DNA of 64,000 bases, taken from positions 3,045,785-3,109,784 of the forward strand of contig NZ_CP076326.1 of the NCBI RefSeq assembly GCF_018771565.1, given 5' to 3'. Source of the DNA: Thermoflexus hugenholtzii (GTDB lineage: Bacteria > Chloroflexota > Anaerolineae > Thermoflexales > Thermoflexaceae). This document shows positions 43,500 through 51,402 of this stretch, in pieces. The notes beneath the pieces are model-generated. The model saw only the letters and a program-made list of their open reading frames with translations. It did no database searches and was not told the DNA's origin. The position numbers were made by a program, and so were the translations under genes. How positions within the stretch are numbered: position 1 is the stretch's first letter; every line of letters starts with the position of its first letter.

Positions 43500-44090
43500 C
43501 TACGGGGTTTCCGTCGCCTCCCGGGGGACCACATGGCAGCGCCGGCAGCGGGCCTCGTAGGTCTCGCTGCCACCCACCAGGATCACCGGGTCGTCGTAGC
43601 GGGCAGGCCGCCCGTTGATCAGCCGCTGGGTGCGCGTCGCCGGCGCCCCGCACACCACACAGATGGCGTGCAGCTTGTCCACCTGATCCGCCTGAGCCAT
43701 GAGCAACGGCATCGGCCCGAAGGGCTCCCCACGGAAATCCATATCCAGCCCGGCCACGATCACCCGGATCCCTCGCTCCGCCAGGGCCTGAACCACATCG
43801 GCGATCTCCCAGTCGAAGAACTGCGCCTCATCGATCCCCACCACCGTCGTCCCCGGCTGAAGATGGTCCAGGATCGCCCGGGCGTGCGGCACCGGGATGG
43901 CCTCGATATCCAGGCCGTTGTGGGAGCGAACTCTCTCCAGGCCGTAGCGGGTGTCGATCAGGGGTTTGAAAACCTGGACCTGCTGGCGGGCGATCTGGGC
44001 GCGGCGGAGCCGGCGGATGAGCTCCTCGGTCTTGCCGCTGAACATACACCCGCTGATCACCTCCACCCAGCCCGCGCGGGCCTTCTCCAT
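43500..44090 (-). CDS. tdk: Thymidine kinase
   Basis: ATG 44090 (GAGGCGAAGG upstream) gives 196 residues, normal for type II thymidine kinase. The P-loop is [19 protein letters not shown], the catalytic Glu is in [12 protein letters not shown], and [18 protein letters not shown] is the family loop. The zinc-binding cysteines are in [14 protein letters not shown] and EARCRRCHV. It phosphorylates thymidine in salvage. Forms a salvage pair with hpt. Confidence 0.93.
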   Translation of the reverse strand: MEKARAGWVEVISGCMFSGKTEELIRRLRRAQIARQQVQVFKPLIDTRYGLERVRSHNGLDIEAIPVPHARAILDHLQPGTTVVGIDEAQFFDWEIADVVQALAERGIRVIVAGLDMDFRGEPFGPMPLLMAQADQVDKLHAICVVCGAPATRTQRLINGRPARYDDPVILVGGSETYEARCRRCHVVPREATETP

Positions 44091-44153
44091 CCTTCGCCTC
44101 CTTGGGATCAGACGGGACGCCGCCTCTGCTCCCGTAGGCGGCGGCGTCGGGCC

Positions 44154-44178
44154 TAAGCCGATAATGAAGTTCGGCTTA
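44154..44178. repeat. Dispersed palindrome (TAAGCCGA…TCGGCTTA)
   Basis: Eight-base arms separated by nine bases, another member of the family at 5627, 19175, 20703 and 58700. It lies between the rpmE terminator and tdk. Confidence 0.55.
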
Positions 44179-44180
44179 CC

Positions 44181-44217
44181 AAAAAGCGATGCGAGCGGGT
44201 CTGAAGGACCCGCCCGC
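44181..44217 (-). terminator. Rho-independent terminator after rpmE
   Basis: On the minus strand an 11-bp stem with one mismatch (GCGGGCGGGTC and GACCCGCTCGC, 5-base loop) is followed by ATCGC and five T residues. It separates the ribosomal protein genes from tdk-hpt. Confidence 0.7.
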
Positions 44218-44225
44218 ACGCTCGT

Positions 44226-44555
44226 TCAGGATGCTTCCTCTTCTCCCTCGAGGCGCTCGAGGATCTCCTCCGGCTCCTCGACCACCTCGATCACCGCCTG
44301 TTTGCGCTTGCGGCGCTGGGCGCGCTCCGCCCGGGCCTTCAGGTAGGCCTCGTCCCGGGCGCTCAGGCGCCGCATGAAGCGGTCCACCTGCCCCTCTTTG
44401 TCAACGATCCGCTGCTCCCCGGTGAAGAAGGGATGGCACTTGGAGCACACGTCCGTCCGGATCACCGGCACGGTGGCTCCGGTGGTCCAGGTGTTGCCGC
44501 AGGCGCAGATCACCTGGGCGTTGGGATACCAGGTCGGGTGAATGCCCGGCTTCAT
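44226..44555 (-). CDS. rpmE: Large ribosomal subunit protein bL31 (zinc-binding form) with C-terminal extension
   Basis: The first 65 residues are bL31: [12 protein letters not shown], the zinc ligands C17-A-C19 and C37-SK-C40, and [20 protein letters not shown]. About 35 further residues are charged and end in a Glu-rich tail ([17 protein letters not shown]), making it longer than the usual 66-80 residues. Its ATG overlaps the rpmA stop. A terminator follows. Confidence 0.93.
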   Translation of the reverse strand: MKPGIHPTWYPNAQVICACGNTWTTGATVPVIRTDVCSKCHPFFTGEQRIVDKEGQVDRFMRRLSARDEAYLKARAERAQRRKRKQAVIEVVEEPEEILERLEGEEEAS

Positions 44556-44848
44556 CCGTCACCTCCGTTCGGGGACGCGCCGTCGGGTTGGACCGGATGG
44601 GGATACACGCTCACCCGCTTGCGCCCTCCGCGCCCTATCTCGAAGCGGACGTAACCGTCGATGAGCGCGAAGAGGGTGTAATCCCGGCCCATCCCCACGT
44701 TCTTGCCGGGATAGATGCGGGTGCCGCACTGGCGGACCAGGATGTTGCCGGCCCGCACGAACTGGCCGTCGAACCGCTTGACCCCGCGGCGCTTGGATTC
44801 GCTGTCACGGCCGTTGCGGCTGGCACCGCCGCCCTTCTTGTGCGCCAT
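44552..44848 (-). CDS. rpmA: Large ribosomal subunit protein bL27
   Basis: A 98-residue protein with the standard [20 protein letters not shown] start and the [20 protein letters not shown] core; bL27 reaches the peptidyl-transferase centre. The product begins directly with the mature-type N-terminus, without the cleavable leader of Firmicutes. It lies 12 bases downstream of rplU, the common rplU-rpmA order. Confidence 0.96.
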   Translation of the reverse strand: MAHKKGGGASRNGRDSESKRRGVKRFDGQFVRAGNILVRQCGTRIYPGKNVGMGRDYTLFALIDGYVRFEIGRGGRKRVSVYPHPVQPDGASPNGGDG

Positions 44849-44860
44849 CGTCGCCTCCTT

Positions 44861-45193
44861 TCACGCCGAGGCCGGTACGCCGGCCTCTACCGCGTCGATC
44901 TGCAAAAGGGTGTAGGTCTGCCGGTGGCCCTGCTTGCGCCGGTAGCGCTTGGCCCCCGGGCGATATTTGAACACAATGATCTTCTCTCCCTTCACGTGGC
45001 CCAGCACAGTCGCCCGGACCCGAGCCTGGGGGACGACCGGACGGCCGATCTGCACCCCCTCGCCCTCCCCGACCATGAGGACGCGGTCGATCTCCAGGGA
45101 CGCGCCCGGAGGGAGGTCGAGCTTTTCCACCTGGATCCGATCGCCGGCCTTCACGCGATACTGATGTCCGCCGATCTCAATGACTGCGAACAC
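44861..45193 (-). CDS. rplU: Large ribosomal subunit protein bL21
   Basis: GTG 45193 (GGGAGG site) starts a 110-residue bL21: [35 protein letters not shown] and the RNA-binding [20 protein letters not shown] near the end. First gene of the rplU-rpmA-rpmE operon; its leader contains a strong hairpin that separates it from tRNA-Gln. Confidence 0.95.
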   Translation of the reverse strand: MFAVIEIGGHQYRVKAGDRIQVEKLDLPPGASLEIDRVLMVGEGEGVQIGRPVVPQARVRATVLGHVKGEKIIVFKYRPGAKRYRRKQGHRQTYTLLQIDAVEAGVPASA

Positions 45194-45227
45194 GGAGCGC
45201 CTCCCGCGTGGTCTGGCAACGGATGAA

Positions 45228-45254
45228 GAAAGGGCCGCGCGGAGCGGCCCTTTC
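45228..45254 (-). terminator. Hairpin terminator/attenuator between tRNA-Gln and rplU
   Basis: A perfect 11-bp stem (GAAAGGGCCGC and its complement) with a 5-base loop, followed on the minus strand by TTC. It ends the tRNA transcript or attenuates read-through into the ribosomal protein operon, 35 bases before the rplU start. Confidence 0.6.
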
Positions 45255-45266
45255 CTGCCGGACTGG

Positions 45267-45338
45267 CTGCGGGGGGAGGACTCGAACCTCCATACCCGGA
45301 TCCAGAGTCCGGTGTGTTGCCCCTTACACCACCCCGCA
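45267..45338 (-). tRNA. tRNA-Gln (anticodon CUG)
   Basis: Folded by hand on the minus strand: a 7-bp acceptor stem TGCGGGG/CCCCGCA with discriminator G, a T-arm GGAGG-TTCGAGT-CCTCC, and an anticodon stem CCGGA/TCCGG with loop CTCTGGA. The anticodon CTG is at 45303-45305. CCA is not encoded. A promoter lies just upstream. Confidence 0.93.
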
Positions 45339-45350
45339 GGGCCGTCCTTC

Positions 45351-45380
45351 ATTTTACACGGAGCCTTCCCCTTCGGTCAA
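45351..45380 (-). promoter_or_regulatory. Predicted promoter of tRNA-Gln
   Basis: On the minus strand TTGACC and TAAAAT are 18 bases apart, ending 13 bases before the tRNA 5' end. Confidence 0.65.
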
Positions 45381-46183
45381 GCGCCGGCGCGCGCAGCAGC
45401 CAGGGCCTTCAGGAGCTCCTCGTGGATGCGACCGTTGGTGGCCACGATGTCCGTGGCCAGGGGAGGCAACGGGTCCCCGGTGGGGGTGGTCACCCGCCCC
45501 CCCGCCTCCTCCACCAGCAGAGCCCCGGCGGCCAGGTCCCACGGGCTCAGCCGGAACTCCCAGTATCCGTCCAGTCGCCCTGCCGCCACCGCCGCCAGAT
45601 CCAGGGCGGCGGAGCCAACCCGCAACACCCCATGGCAGCGTTTGAGCAGGGCGACGAACTCCCGGGTGTTGTCGAAGGGCGACTCCTGCCGGTCATAGGG
45701 GAACCCGGTCACCAGCAACGCCGCCTCCAGCCGGGAGGTCCGGCTGACCCGGATGGGCCGTCCGTTCAGGAAGGCTCCCTCCCCTCGCCGGGCGGCGAAC
45801 AGCTCGTCCCGCATCACGTCGTAAACCACGCCCAGCACCCGCTGCCCTTCATGGAGCAACGCGATGGAAACCGAGAAAACCGGGAACCCGTGGGCGAAGT
45901 TCGTGGTCCCATCCAGCGGATCCACCACCCAGAGCCAGGGAGAGTCCTGGAGGATCTCCCCGCTCTCTTCGGACAGCAGGTGATGGTCCGGGAACGCCTC
46001 GCGGATGCGGGAGATCAGAACCCGCTCAGCGGCGAGGTCCGCTTCGGTCACGAGATCGATCTCCCCCTTGTAAATGATCTCCAGGCCGCGCCGGAAGTGC
46101 CAGCGGAGGACCCGGCCGGCCTCCACAGCGGCTTCTACGGCCACCTGATAGGCATGATGAAGGGTGACGGTGAAGGCGTCCAT
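45377..46183 (-). CDS. suhB: Inositol monophosphatase family protein
   Basis: ATG 46183 (GGAAGGAGG site) gives 268 residues. The Li+-sensitive phosphatase motifs are present: DLVTEADLAAERVL, LLSEESGE, WVVDPLDGTTNFAHGFPVF (metal and phosphate site) and RLSPWDLAAGALLVEEAGG. It dephosphorylates inositol monophosphate or related sugar phosphates; SuhB homologues can also bind RNA polymerase, not testable here. The symbol is by similarity. Divergent from the O-antigen-ligase-like gene. Confidence 0.9.
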   Translation of the reverse strand: MDAFTVTLHHAYQVAVEAAVEAGRVLRWHFRRGLEIIYKGEIDLVTEADLAAERVLISRIREAFPDHHLLSEESGEILQDSPWLWVVDPLDGTTNFAHGFPVFSVSIALLHEGQRVLGVVYDVMRDELFAARRGEGAFLNGRPIRVSRTSRLEAALLVTGFPYDRQESPFDNTREFVALLKRCHGVLRVGSAALDLAAVAAGRLDGYWEFRLSPWDLAAGALLVEEAGGRVTTPTGDPLPPLATDIVATNGRIHEELLKALAAARAGA

Positions 46184-46385
46184 GTGTGCCTCCTTCCGGA
46201 AATGTCCCTCCGTTCGAGGCCCGAGGGAGCTCTCTTCGCGTTCCCTGTGAAGGAGCCCACGAGGATTATAATTGCAGGCGTCCCCGCCATCAGGGCCTTC
46301 GCCGGGATCGCGGGACGGAAACAGGTTCTGGGGGACAAAGGGGCCTGGCGCTCCGGCGCGCGGACGCCGAGGAACGGAGGATCGG

Positions 46386-47852
46386 TTGCAGGCGCGGCTT
46401 CGTTCTTTCCCGATGCAGAGAATGGGAATGCTGGCCCTGGGCCTGGCGATGGCCTGGGCGCTGGGATGGGGGATCGCCACCGGGGGGCCGATCCTGGCGC
46501 TGGGAGGGCTGCTCGGCGCCTTCCTGGTCCTGGGCGTCCTGAGCTCCATCGACCTGGCCTTCTTCCTGGTTTTCGCGGTGATCTTCCTGCTCCCCTTCGC
46601 CACCTTCCCGGTCCGCCTGGGCTTCACCCCCACCTGGCTGGACCTGGCGGTCATGGGCTGGTTGCTGAGCGGGCTGGCCTGGTGGGCCGCCGGGCGGACG
46701 GCGGCCCTGGAGGGGACGGCCCTGGCCTTCCCGGTGCTGGCCTTCATGGGGACCACGCTGGTGACCTTTCTGGCGGGGCTGGGCCATGCCTCCCTGACCC
46801 AGACGGTGGCCCGGCGGTTCGCTGAGTTCCTGCTCTCCATCGCCTCGTTCTTCTGGGTGGTCACCCTCGTTCGGGATCCGACGCGGCTGGCCCGGCTGGT
46901 CCGATGGATCCTCGGGCTGGGATTCCTGGCGGCCCTCGTGGCGGTCGTCCTCTATGCGCTCCCCGATGCCCGGGCGGAGGATTGGCTGCTGCGGCTGCGG
47001 CCGCTGGGCTACTATCCGGAGGGCGGCCCGGTCCTGCGCTACATCCTGGATGATCCGCAGCAGCCGGAGCGGGCCATCGGGACGGCGGTGGACCCCAACC
47101 TGCTGGGGGCGACGCTGTCTACCCTGATCGCCTTGGCCTTCCCGCAGGCCTTCGCCCGGCGGCCGGTGTGGCCCCGGCCGCTCCTCTTGATGTTCCTGGG
47201 GACGATGGCAGTGGCGCTGTTGCTGACGTTCTCCCGGGGCTCGTTCATCGGGGCGGCGGCGGCCCTCCTGGCCCTCAGCCTCCTGCGCTACCGCCGTGCG
47301 CTCCCGTTCCTGCTCATCCTCCTGGTGGGAGTGCTGTTGCTTCCCGCAACCCGGGACTACACGCTGCATCTTCTGGCCGGGTTGCGCGGGGAAGACCTGG
47401 CCACCCGCATGCGGTTCGGGGAGTATCGGGATGCCCTTACCCTGATCTCCCGCTATCCGCTGTTCGGCGTCGGGTTCGCCGGGGTGCCGGATGTGGATCT
47501 CTACATCAAGGTGGCCAGCATTTACCTGCTGGTGGCGGTGCAGATGGGGCTGGTCGGGCTGGGGATTTTCCTGCTGGTCATCGGGGTGCTGTTCGTCGCC
47601 GCCTGGAGGGCCCGGCGGGGGGTCCGGCGTCGGCCCGAGCTGGAGCCGCTCTGGCTGGGCCTCCACGGGGCGGTGCTCGCCGCGCTGGTCAGCGGGATCT
47701 TCGATCATCACTTCGTGAACTTCGATTTCCACCACATGGTGCAGTGGTTCTGGCTGATGATCGGCCTCGCCATGGCCGCCACCCGGATGGCCCAGCAAGA
47801 AGCCGGAGGGAGCCCTCCGGGCGAAGGATCCGGAGCATCCTCCGGGGGATAG
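46386..47852 (+). CDS. O-antigen ligase/polymerase-like membrane protein (Wzy/WaaL family)
   Basis: TTG 46386 is chosen because GGAGG lies five bases before it; ATG 46413 is the alternative. The 488-residue protein has about 12 hydrophobic helices. The large loop contains RAIGTAVDPNLLGATLSTL and TFSRGSFIGAAAALLALSLL, and the Wzy_C-type motif FGEYRDALTLISRYPLFGVG ends it. Such proteins join or ligate glycan repeats at the outer face of the membrane. It begins the plus-strand envelope block and the next gene starts three bases after its stop. Confidence 0.85.
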   Translation: MQARLRSFPMQRMGMLALGLAMAWALGWGIATGGPILALGGLLGAFLVLGVLSSIDLAFFLVFAVIFLLPFATFPVRLGFTPTWLDLAVMGWLLSGLAWWAAGRTAALEGTALAFPVLAFMGTTLVTFLAGLGHASLTQTVARRFAEFLLSIASFFWVVTLVRDPTRLARLVRWILGLGFLAALVAVVLYALPDARAEDWLLRLRPLGYYPEGGPVLRYILDDPQQPERAIGTAVDPNLLGATLSTLIALAFPQAFARRPVWPRPLLLMFLGTMAVALLLTFSRGSFIGAAAALLALSLLRYRRALPFLLILLVGVLLLPATRDYTLHLLAGLRGEDLATRMRFGEYRDALTLISRYPLFGVGFAGVPDVDLYIKVASIYLLVAVQMGLVGLGIFLLVIGVLFVAAWRARRGVRRRPELEPLWLGLHGAVLAALVSGIFDHHFVNFDFHHMVQWFWLMIGLAMAATRMAQQEAGGSPPGEGSGASSGG

Positions 47853-47854
47853 AT

Positions 47855-50023
47855 ATGGAAGGGATCCAGGCGCTGATGCGCGGGCTGACGGAGGCCTCCG
47901 CCTCCCTGTTCTACCATCTCCTCGTGGGCCTGGCCCTGGAGGGCCTGCTCCTGATGGCCCTCGACCTCCGGCGCCGGTCCGGCAGGGGCGGGCTCGCGGA
48001 TCGCCTGATGGTGGCCGCTGGCCTGGGCCTGATGGGCCGCCTGATCCTGTTCGGGGCGGCCTTCGGGGAGACGCGGGGGTTGCCTCCGGGGACGCTCCTG
48101 CCGCCTCTGGAGCGGGCGGTGGATCTGGCGACCTGGGGATGGCTGGGCTGGGCCATGGCCGGCGCGGGGCCCGGGCTCTGGGCGCCGGCCCTCCATACGG
48201 TGCTGGTCCTGGGCGCTTATGGGGCAACGGCGCCGGCTTGGTGGAGCATCGCCCTCCAGGATCCCACGGCCGTCTACGTCACCACCCCTCCGGAGCGGGC
48301 ATGGACCCTGTGGGCGCTGGGGCTCAACCTGGCCATCGGAGGGCTGCTGCTCTCCCAGCGCCCGCGGAGGTTCCCCACCTCCGGGGCCCTGGGCTTCTCC
48401 CTCCTCGCCCTGGGGGCGCTGCTGCAGCTGAACGCCCCGCTCCTGGGAACCCATCTTTCCCCATGGATCCGCCTGGGCGCCCTCGCCGCGTATCCGCTCT
48501 GGCTGGCGGGGACCTATCAGCTTGCCCTGGATGCGGCGTGGGGGCGCCCTTCGGCGATGCGGCAGGCCGCATCCGCGTGGCCGGCCTGGACGGCAAGCCT
48601 GCTCCAGGCCCTTCAGGATCGGGAGGTCTCGGATCCTTTCCGGGAAGCCCTCCGGATGGCACGGGAATGGCTCGGCGCGCGCTGGACGGGGATCGGGCTC
48701 TTGCAGGAGGACCACCTGGTCTTCATCGCCCGGGAGGGGGAGAACCTGCCCCGCGCCGGCTCGGACCTCGTCCTGACGCTGTCGGAATACCCGCGCTGTC
48801 AGGAGGCGATCGATCAACGTCGGGGGGACTTCATGACCCCGGCGGATCAAGCCGGAGAGGCCTTCCTCCGCCTCTGGCAGGCCTTCGGGATGGAGCGCAT
48901 CGGCTCCCTGCAGGTGGAGCCCCTCGTCGTTTCGGATCAGGTTCTGGGCCTCTGGCTGATCGGCTATCCCCCGGAGGCCGGGAAAAGCCGTCCCCCGGAT
49001 CCCGGGCTGGCCCGGGAGATGGCCGGAGCGCTGGCCCGGACGCTGCGCCTGTTCCGGGAGTGGGAGCGCCTGACGCGCCTGGAGGCGGCGCTGCAGGCCC
49101 TGGAGCAGGAGCGCCAGGAGGCCATCCGGCAGCTGGAGGCCCGGCTGGAGGAAGAGCGCCGGTCGCTGCAGCGGGAAATCCATCGCTGGGCCACCCGGGC
49201 GGCGGAGGCGGAAGAGGAGCGGGAGCGCTGGCGGCGCCGGGCGGAGGAGCTGGCCCAGCTGCTGGAGGCCCGGGCCGCCCTGCCGGTGGCGGCCGCCTCG
49301 GTTAAGGAAACTCCCTCTGGATCCGGGGAGGAGCGAGATGGGCTGGTCCTGGCCCTCCTCCAGGAGCTGCGCACGCCGCTCACTGCCATCCTGGGCTATA
49401 CAGATCTGCTCCTGGGCGAAGCGGTGGGGATCCTGGGCGCCACCCAGCGGCAGTTCCTGCTGCGGATCCGGGCCAACATCGAGCGCATGGCGGGGCTGAT
49501 CCGGGAGACCCTGCAGATCGCCGCCCTGGAGGCCGGATCCTACCGGCTGGAGCCCGGCCCGCTGCGCTTGGAGGAGGTCCGAGACGAGGCCCTCCAGCAG
49601 TTGCAGCCGGTGCTCCAGGAGCGGGGCCTCCGGGTGGAGCTGGAGTGGCCGGAGGATCTGCCTCCGGTGCGGCTGGACCGGGATGCAGGGCAGCAGATCC
49701 TCTATCATCTCTTGAACAATGCGGCCCTCTGCAGCCGTCCGGGCACGGCCATCGTCCTGCGGGCCCGCCGCAACCCCAGCATCCCCGACGTGCTCTTCCT
49801 GAGCGTGCGGGATACGGGGGGAGGGATCCCGGTGGAGGAGATCCCCCGGGTTTTCGTCCCACGCTATCGGGCGACGACGCCGCTGATCCCCGGGGTGGGG
49901 GATAGCATCGGCCTCTCCATCGCGCGGGCCCTGGTGGAGGCCAGCGGGGGGCGGATCTGGGTGGAAAGCGAGCCGGGGGTGGGAAGCACCTTCACCGTCG
50001 TGCTGCCCCTGGCCGTCTCCTGA
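47855..50023 (+). CDS. Membrane sensor histidine-kinase-like protein lacking the phospho-acceptor His
   Basis: A 722-residue protein: six to eight N-terminal membrane helices (to about 230), a GAF-like region (about 260-390), a coiled coil (about 405-475), then a HisKA-like helix and HATPase domain. The H-box reads LLQELRTPLTAILGYTDLLL, with Gln503 where the phosphorylated His should be. The ATPase N-box (LLNNAALCSRPG), G1 (VRDTGGGIPVEE) and G2 (DSIGLSIARALVEASGG) look intact. It could bind ATP but not autophosphorylate on His in the usual way. No response regulator gene is adjacent. It follows the Wzy-like gene by two bases and may sense envelope state. Confidence 0.85.
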   Translation: MEGIQALMRGLTEASASLFYHLLVGLALEGLLLMALDLRRRSGRGGLADRLMVAAGLGLMGRLILFGAAFGETRGLPPGTLLPPLERAVDLATWGWLGWAMAGAGPGLWAPALHTVLVLGAYGATAPAWWSIALQDPTAVYVTTPPERAWTLWALGLNLAIGGLLLSQRPRRFPTSGALGFSLLALGALLQLNAPLLGTHLSPWIRLGALAAYPLWLAGTYQLALDAAWGRPSAMRQAASAWPAWTASLLQALQDREVSDPFREALRMAREWLGARWTGIGLLQEDHLVFIAREGENLPRAGSDLVLTLSEYPRCQEAIDQRRGDFMTPADQAGEAFLRLWQAFGMERIGSLQVEPLVVSDQVLGLWLIGYPPEAGKSRPPDPGLAREMAGALARTLRLFREWERLTRLEAALQALEQERQEAIRQLEARLEEERRSLQREIHRWATRAAEAEEERERWRRRAEELAQLLEARAALPVAAASVKETPSGSGEERDGLVLALLQELRTPLTAILGYTDLLLGEAVGILGATQRQFLLRIRANIERMAGLIRETLQIAALEAGSYRLEPGPLRLEEVRDEALQQLQPVLQERGLRVELEWPEDLPPVRLDRDAGQQILYHLLNNAALCSRPGTAIVLRARRNPSIPDVLFLSVRDTGGGIPVEEIPRVFVPRYRATTPLIPGVGDSIGLSIARALVEASGGRIWVESEPGVGSTFTVVLPLAVS

Positions 50024-50046
50024 GGACTGTGGCAAGGAAAGAAACA

Positions 50047-50778
50047 ATGCGGACGTTGCTGGCGCTGCTCGGGCTGGGGATTCTGATCCTGGGGGCCCTG
50101 GGGATGGCGGTGGTGGAGGGCCGGCTGCGCCCGGCGGCCGTTCCCCGGGCCACCCGTCCCGCCGCGCCTTCTCTCCCAGAGGGGAGAACCGCCACCCCCA
50201 CCGAGGAGGGGCTGGTGGAGACGGTGGAGACACCGCCCCCCTCGCCCGCGTTCTCCCCTGTCCCGGCCTCCCCCTCCCCAACGCCGTCCGGGACGCCGGG
50301 GGAGGCCCCTATGCCGACCCTCTCCGTAACCCCCACGGGGACCGGGACGCCGAGGGCTCCGTGCCGGCCGCCGGCGGACTGGATCCCCTATCGGGTGCAG
50401 CCGGGGGACACGGCCTACCGGCTGGCGACCCTGGCGGGGATCTCCGTCTCGCGCTTCCTGGAGGCCAACTGCCTGCGGCATCCGGCCCTTTTCATCGGGC
50501 AACGGGTCTATCTGCCGGTTCGCCTGCCCACCCCGACCCCGAACCCCACGCCATGCGGGCCTCCCGCGGATTGGGTGCTCTACACTGTGCAACCCGGGGA
50601 GACCCTCTACCGGCTGTCCGTGCGCTTCGGGGTTCCCCTCTCCGACCTGATGCAGGCGAACTGCCTGACCACGCTGTCCTTGAGCGCCGGGCAACGCCTC
50701 TACGTCCCTCCCCCGCCGACGCCGACCGGGACGCCGGATGTCACCCCTGCGCCCTCTCCCACCCCCACGGCCCCCTGA
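50047..50778 (+). CDS. Exported protein with two LysM domains
   Basis: ATG 50047 has an AAGGAAAG site; GTG 50029 is less likely. An N-terminal hydrophobic helix (residues 3-22) is followed by a Pro/Thr/Ser-rich linker of about 85 residues. Two LysM repeats come next (YRVQPGDTAYRLATLAGISV and YTVQPGETLYRLSVRFGVPL), each with a conserved Ala-Asn-Cys (EANCLRH, QANCLTT), and then a Pro-rich tail. LysM domains bind peptidoglycan or other N-acetylglucosamine polymers. No catalytic domain. 23 bases after the kinase-like gene. Confidence 0.85.
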   Translation: MRTLLALLGLGILILGALGMAVVEGRLRPAAVPRATRPAAPSLPEGRTATPTEEGLVETVETPPPSPAFSPVPASPSPTPSGTPGEAPMPTLSVTPTGTGTPRAPCRPPADWIPYRVQPGDTAYRLATLAGISVSRFLEANCLRHPALFIGQRVYLPVRLPTPTPNPTPCGPPADWVLYTVQPGETLYRLSVRFGVPLSDLMQANCLTTLSLSAGQRLYVPPPPTPTGTPDVTPAPSPTPTAP

Positions 50779-50867
50779 GGACCTGACCGACTTCCGGGGA
50801 AAAGACAGGCGGGCATGCCGGGAGCCGGCATGCCCGCCCGAAGGGAGGATGGGAACGCAGGCTCCGG

Positions 50868-51122
50868 CTACTTCCGGGCCGTCTTCTTGGTGGTCTTCTT
50901 GGCCGTCTTCTTGGCTGCGGCCTTCTTCGCGGGTTTCTTGGCCGCCGCCTTCTTCGCCGTCTTCTTGGCCGCGGCCTTCTTGGCAGGCTTCTTGGCCGCA
51001 GGCTTGCGGGCCGGCTTGGCCGGAGCGGGGGCCGGAGGCGGGGCCATCTCCTCCGCAGGCGCCTCGGGGGCAGGCGCCGCCGCGCCTTCCATCTCCTGGT
51101 AGTAGACCCATTTGCCGACCAT
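50868..51122 (-). CDS. Small Lys/Ala-rich protein with histone H1-like tail
   Basis: ATG 51122 has an AAAGGAG site. The 84-residue product starts MVGKWVYYQEMEGAAAPAPE, then has a Pro/Ala linker. The last 45 residues are repeats of the type AAKK/PAKK/TAKK, like histone H1 C-terminal tails and bacterial HC1-like proteins. It probably binds DNA or RNA non-specifically. The tail repeats are built from near-identical codon blocks, so length may vary between strains. Its promoter is overlapped by a DtxR-type palindrome. Confidence 0.75.
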   Translation of the reverse strand: MVGKWVYYQEMEGAAAPAPEAPAEEMAPPPAPAPAKPARKPAAKKPAKKAAAKKTAKKAAAKKPAKKAAAKKTAKKTTKKTARK

Positions 51123-51179
51123 CGCTCGCTCCTTTCTGCAAGAGTTGGGACAGATGCCGATGGATCCACCCTCACGCCC

Positions 51180-51209
51180 ATTGTAGGAGAGCGATGCAAA
51201 TTTAGGCAA
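51180..51209 (-). promoter_or_regulatory. Predicted promoter of the Lys-rich protein gene
   Basis: On the minus strand TTGCCT and TACAAT are 18 bases apart; the start codon is about 58 bases downstream of the -10. The -35 lies inside the palindrome at 51197-51220. Confidence 0.5.
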
Positions 51210-51220
51210 GCCTAAATTTG
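51197..51220. promoter_or_regulatory. DtxR/MntR/IdeR-type operator palindrome
   Basis: A perfect 24-base inverted repeat, CAAATTTAGGC-AA-GCCTAAATTTG. Its centre TTAGGCAAGCCTAA matches the known half-site style of DtxR-family metal regulators (TTAGG…CCTAA). It covers the -35 of the Lys-rich gene and lies 183 bases before the flippase-like gene on the other strand. Confidence 0.6.
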
Positions 51221-51402
51221 ATCCGGATGCGATGGACACGCCGATGGAGGACGGATCAGGGCGTCTGCGCCCTTCCGGTGAGCGGAGGAGATCGCGGAAC
51301 GGGCCCTCCCGGTTTATCATTGGGAGCCACGGGATCGGAGGGCCGCCCCGGCCGGCTCGCTCCCTGACGGCCGGCGGATCTTGGGCGTTCGGAGGTGTTT
51401 CG

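Noticed and set aside
50879..51010. Plus-strand hydrophobic frame (repeats of FLAVFLAAAF type) as a membrane protein
   Set aside because: It is the reverse complement of the Lys/Ala-rich tail; the minus strand has the ribosome site, promoter and a sensible product.
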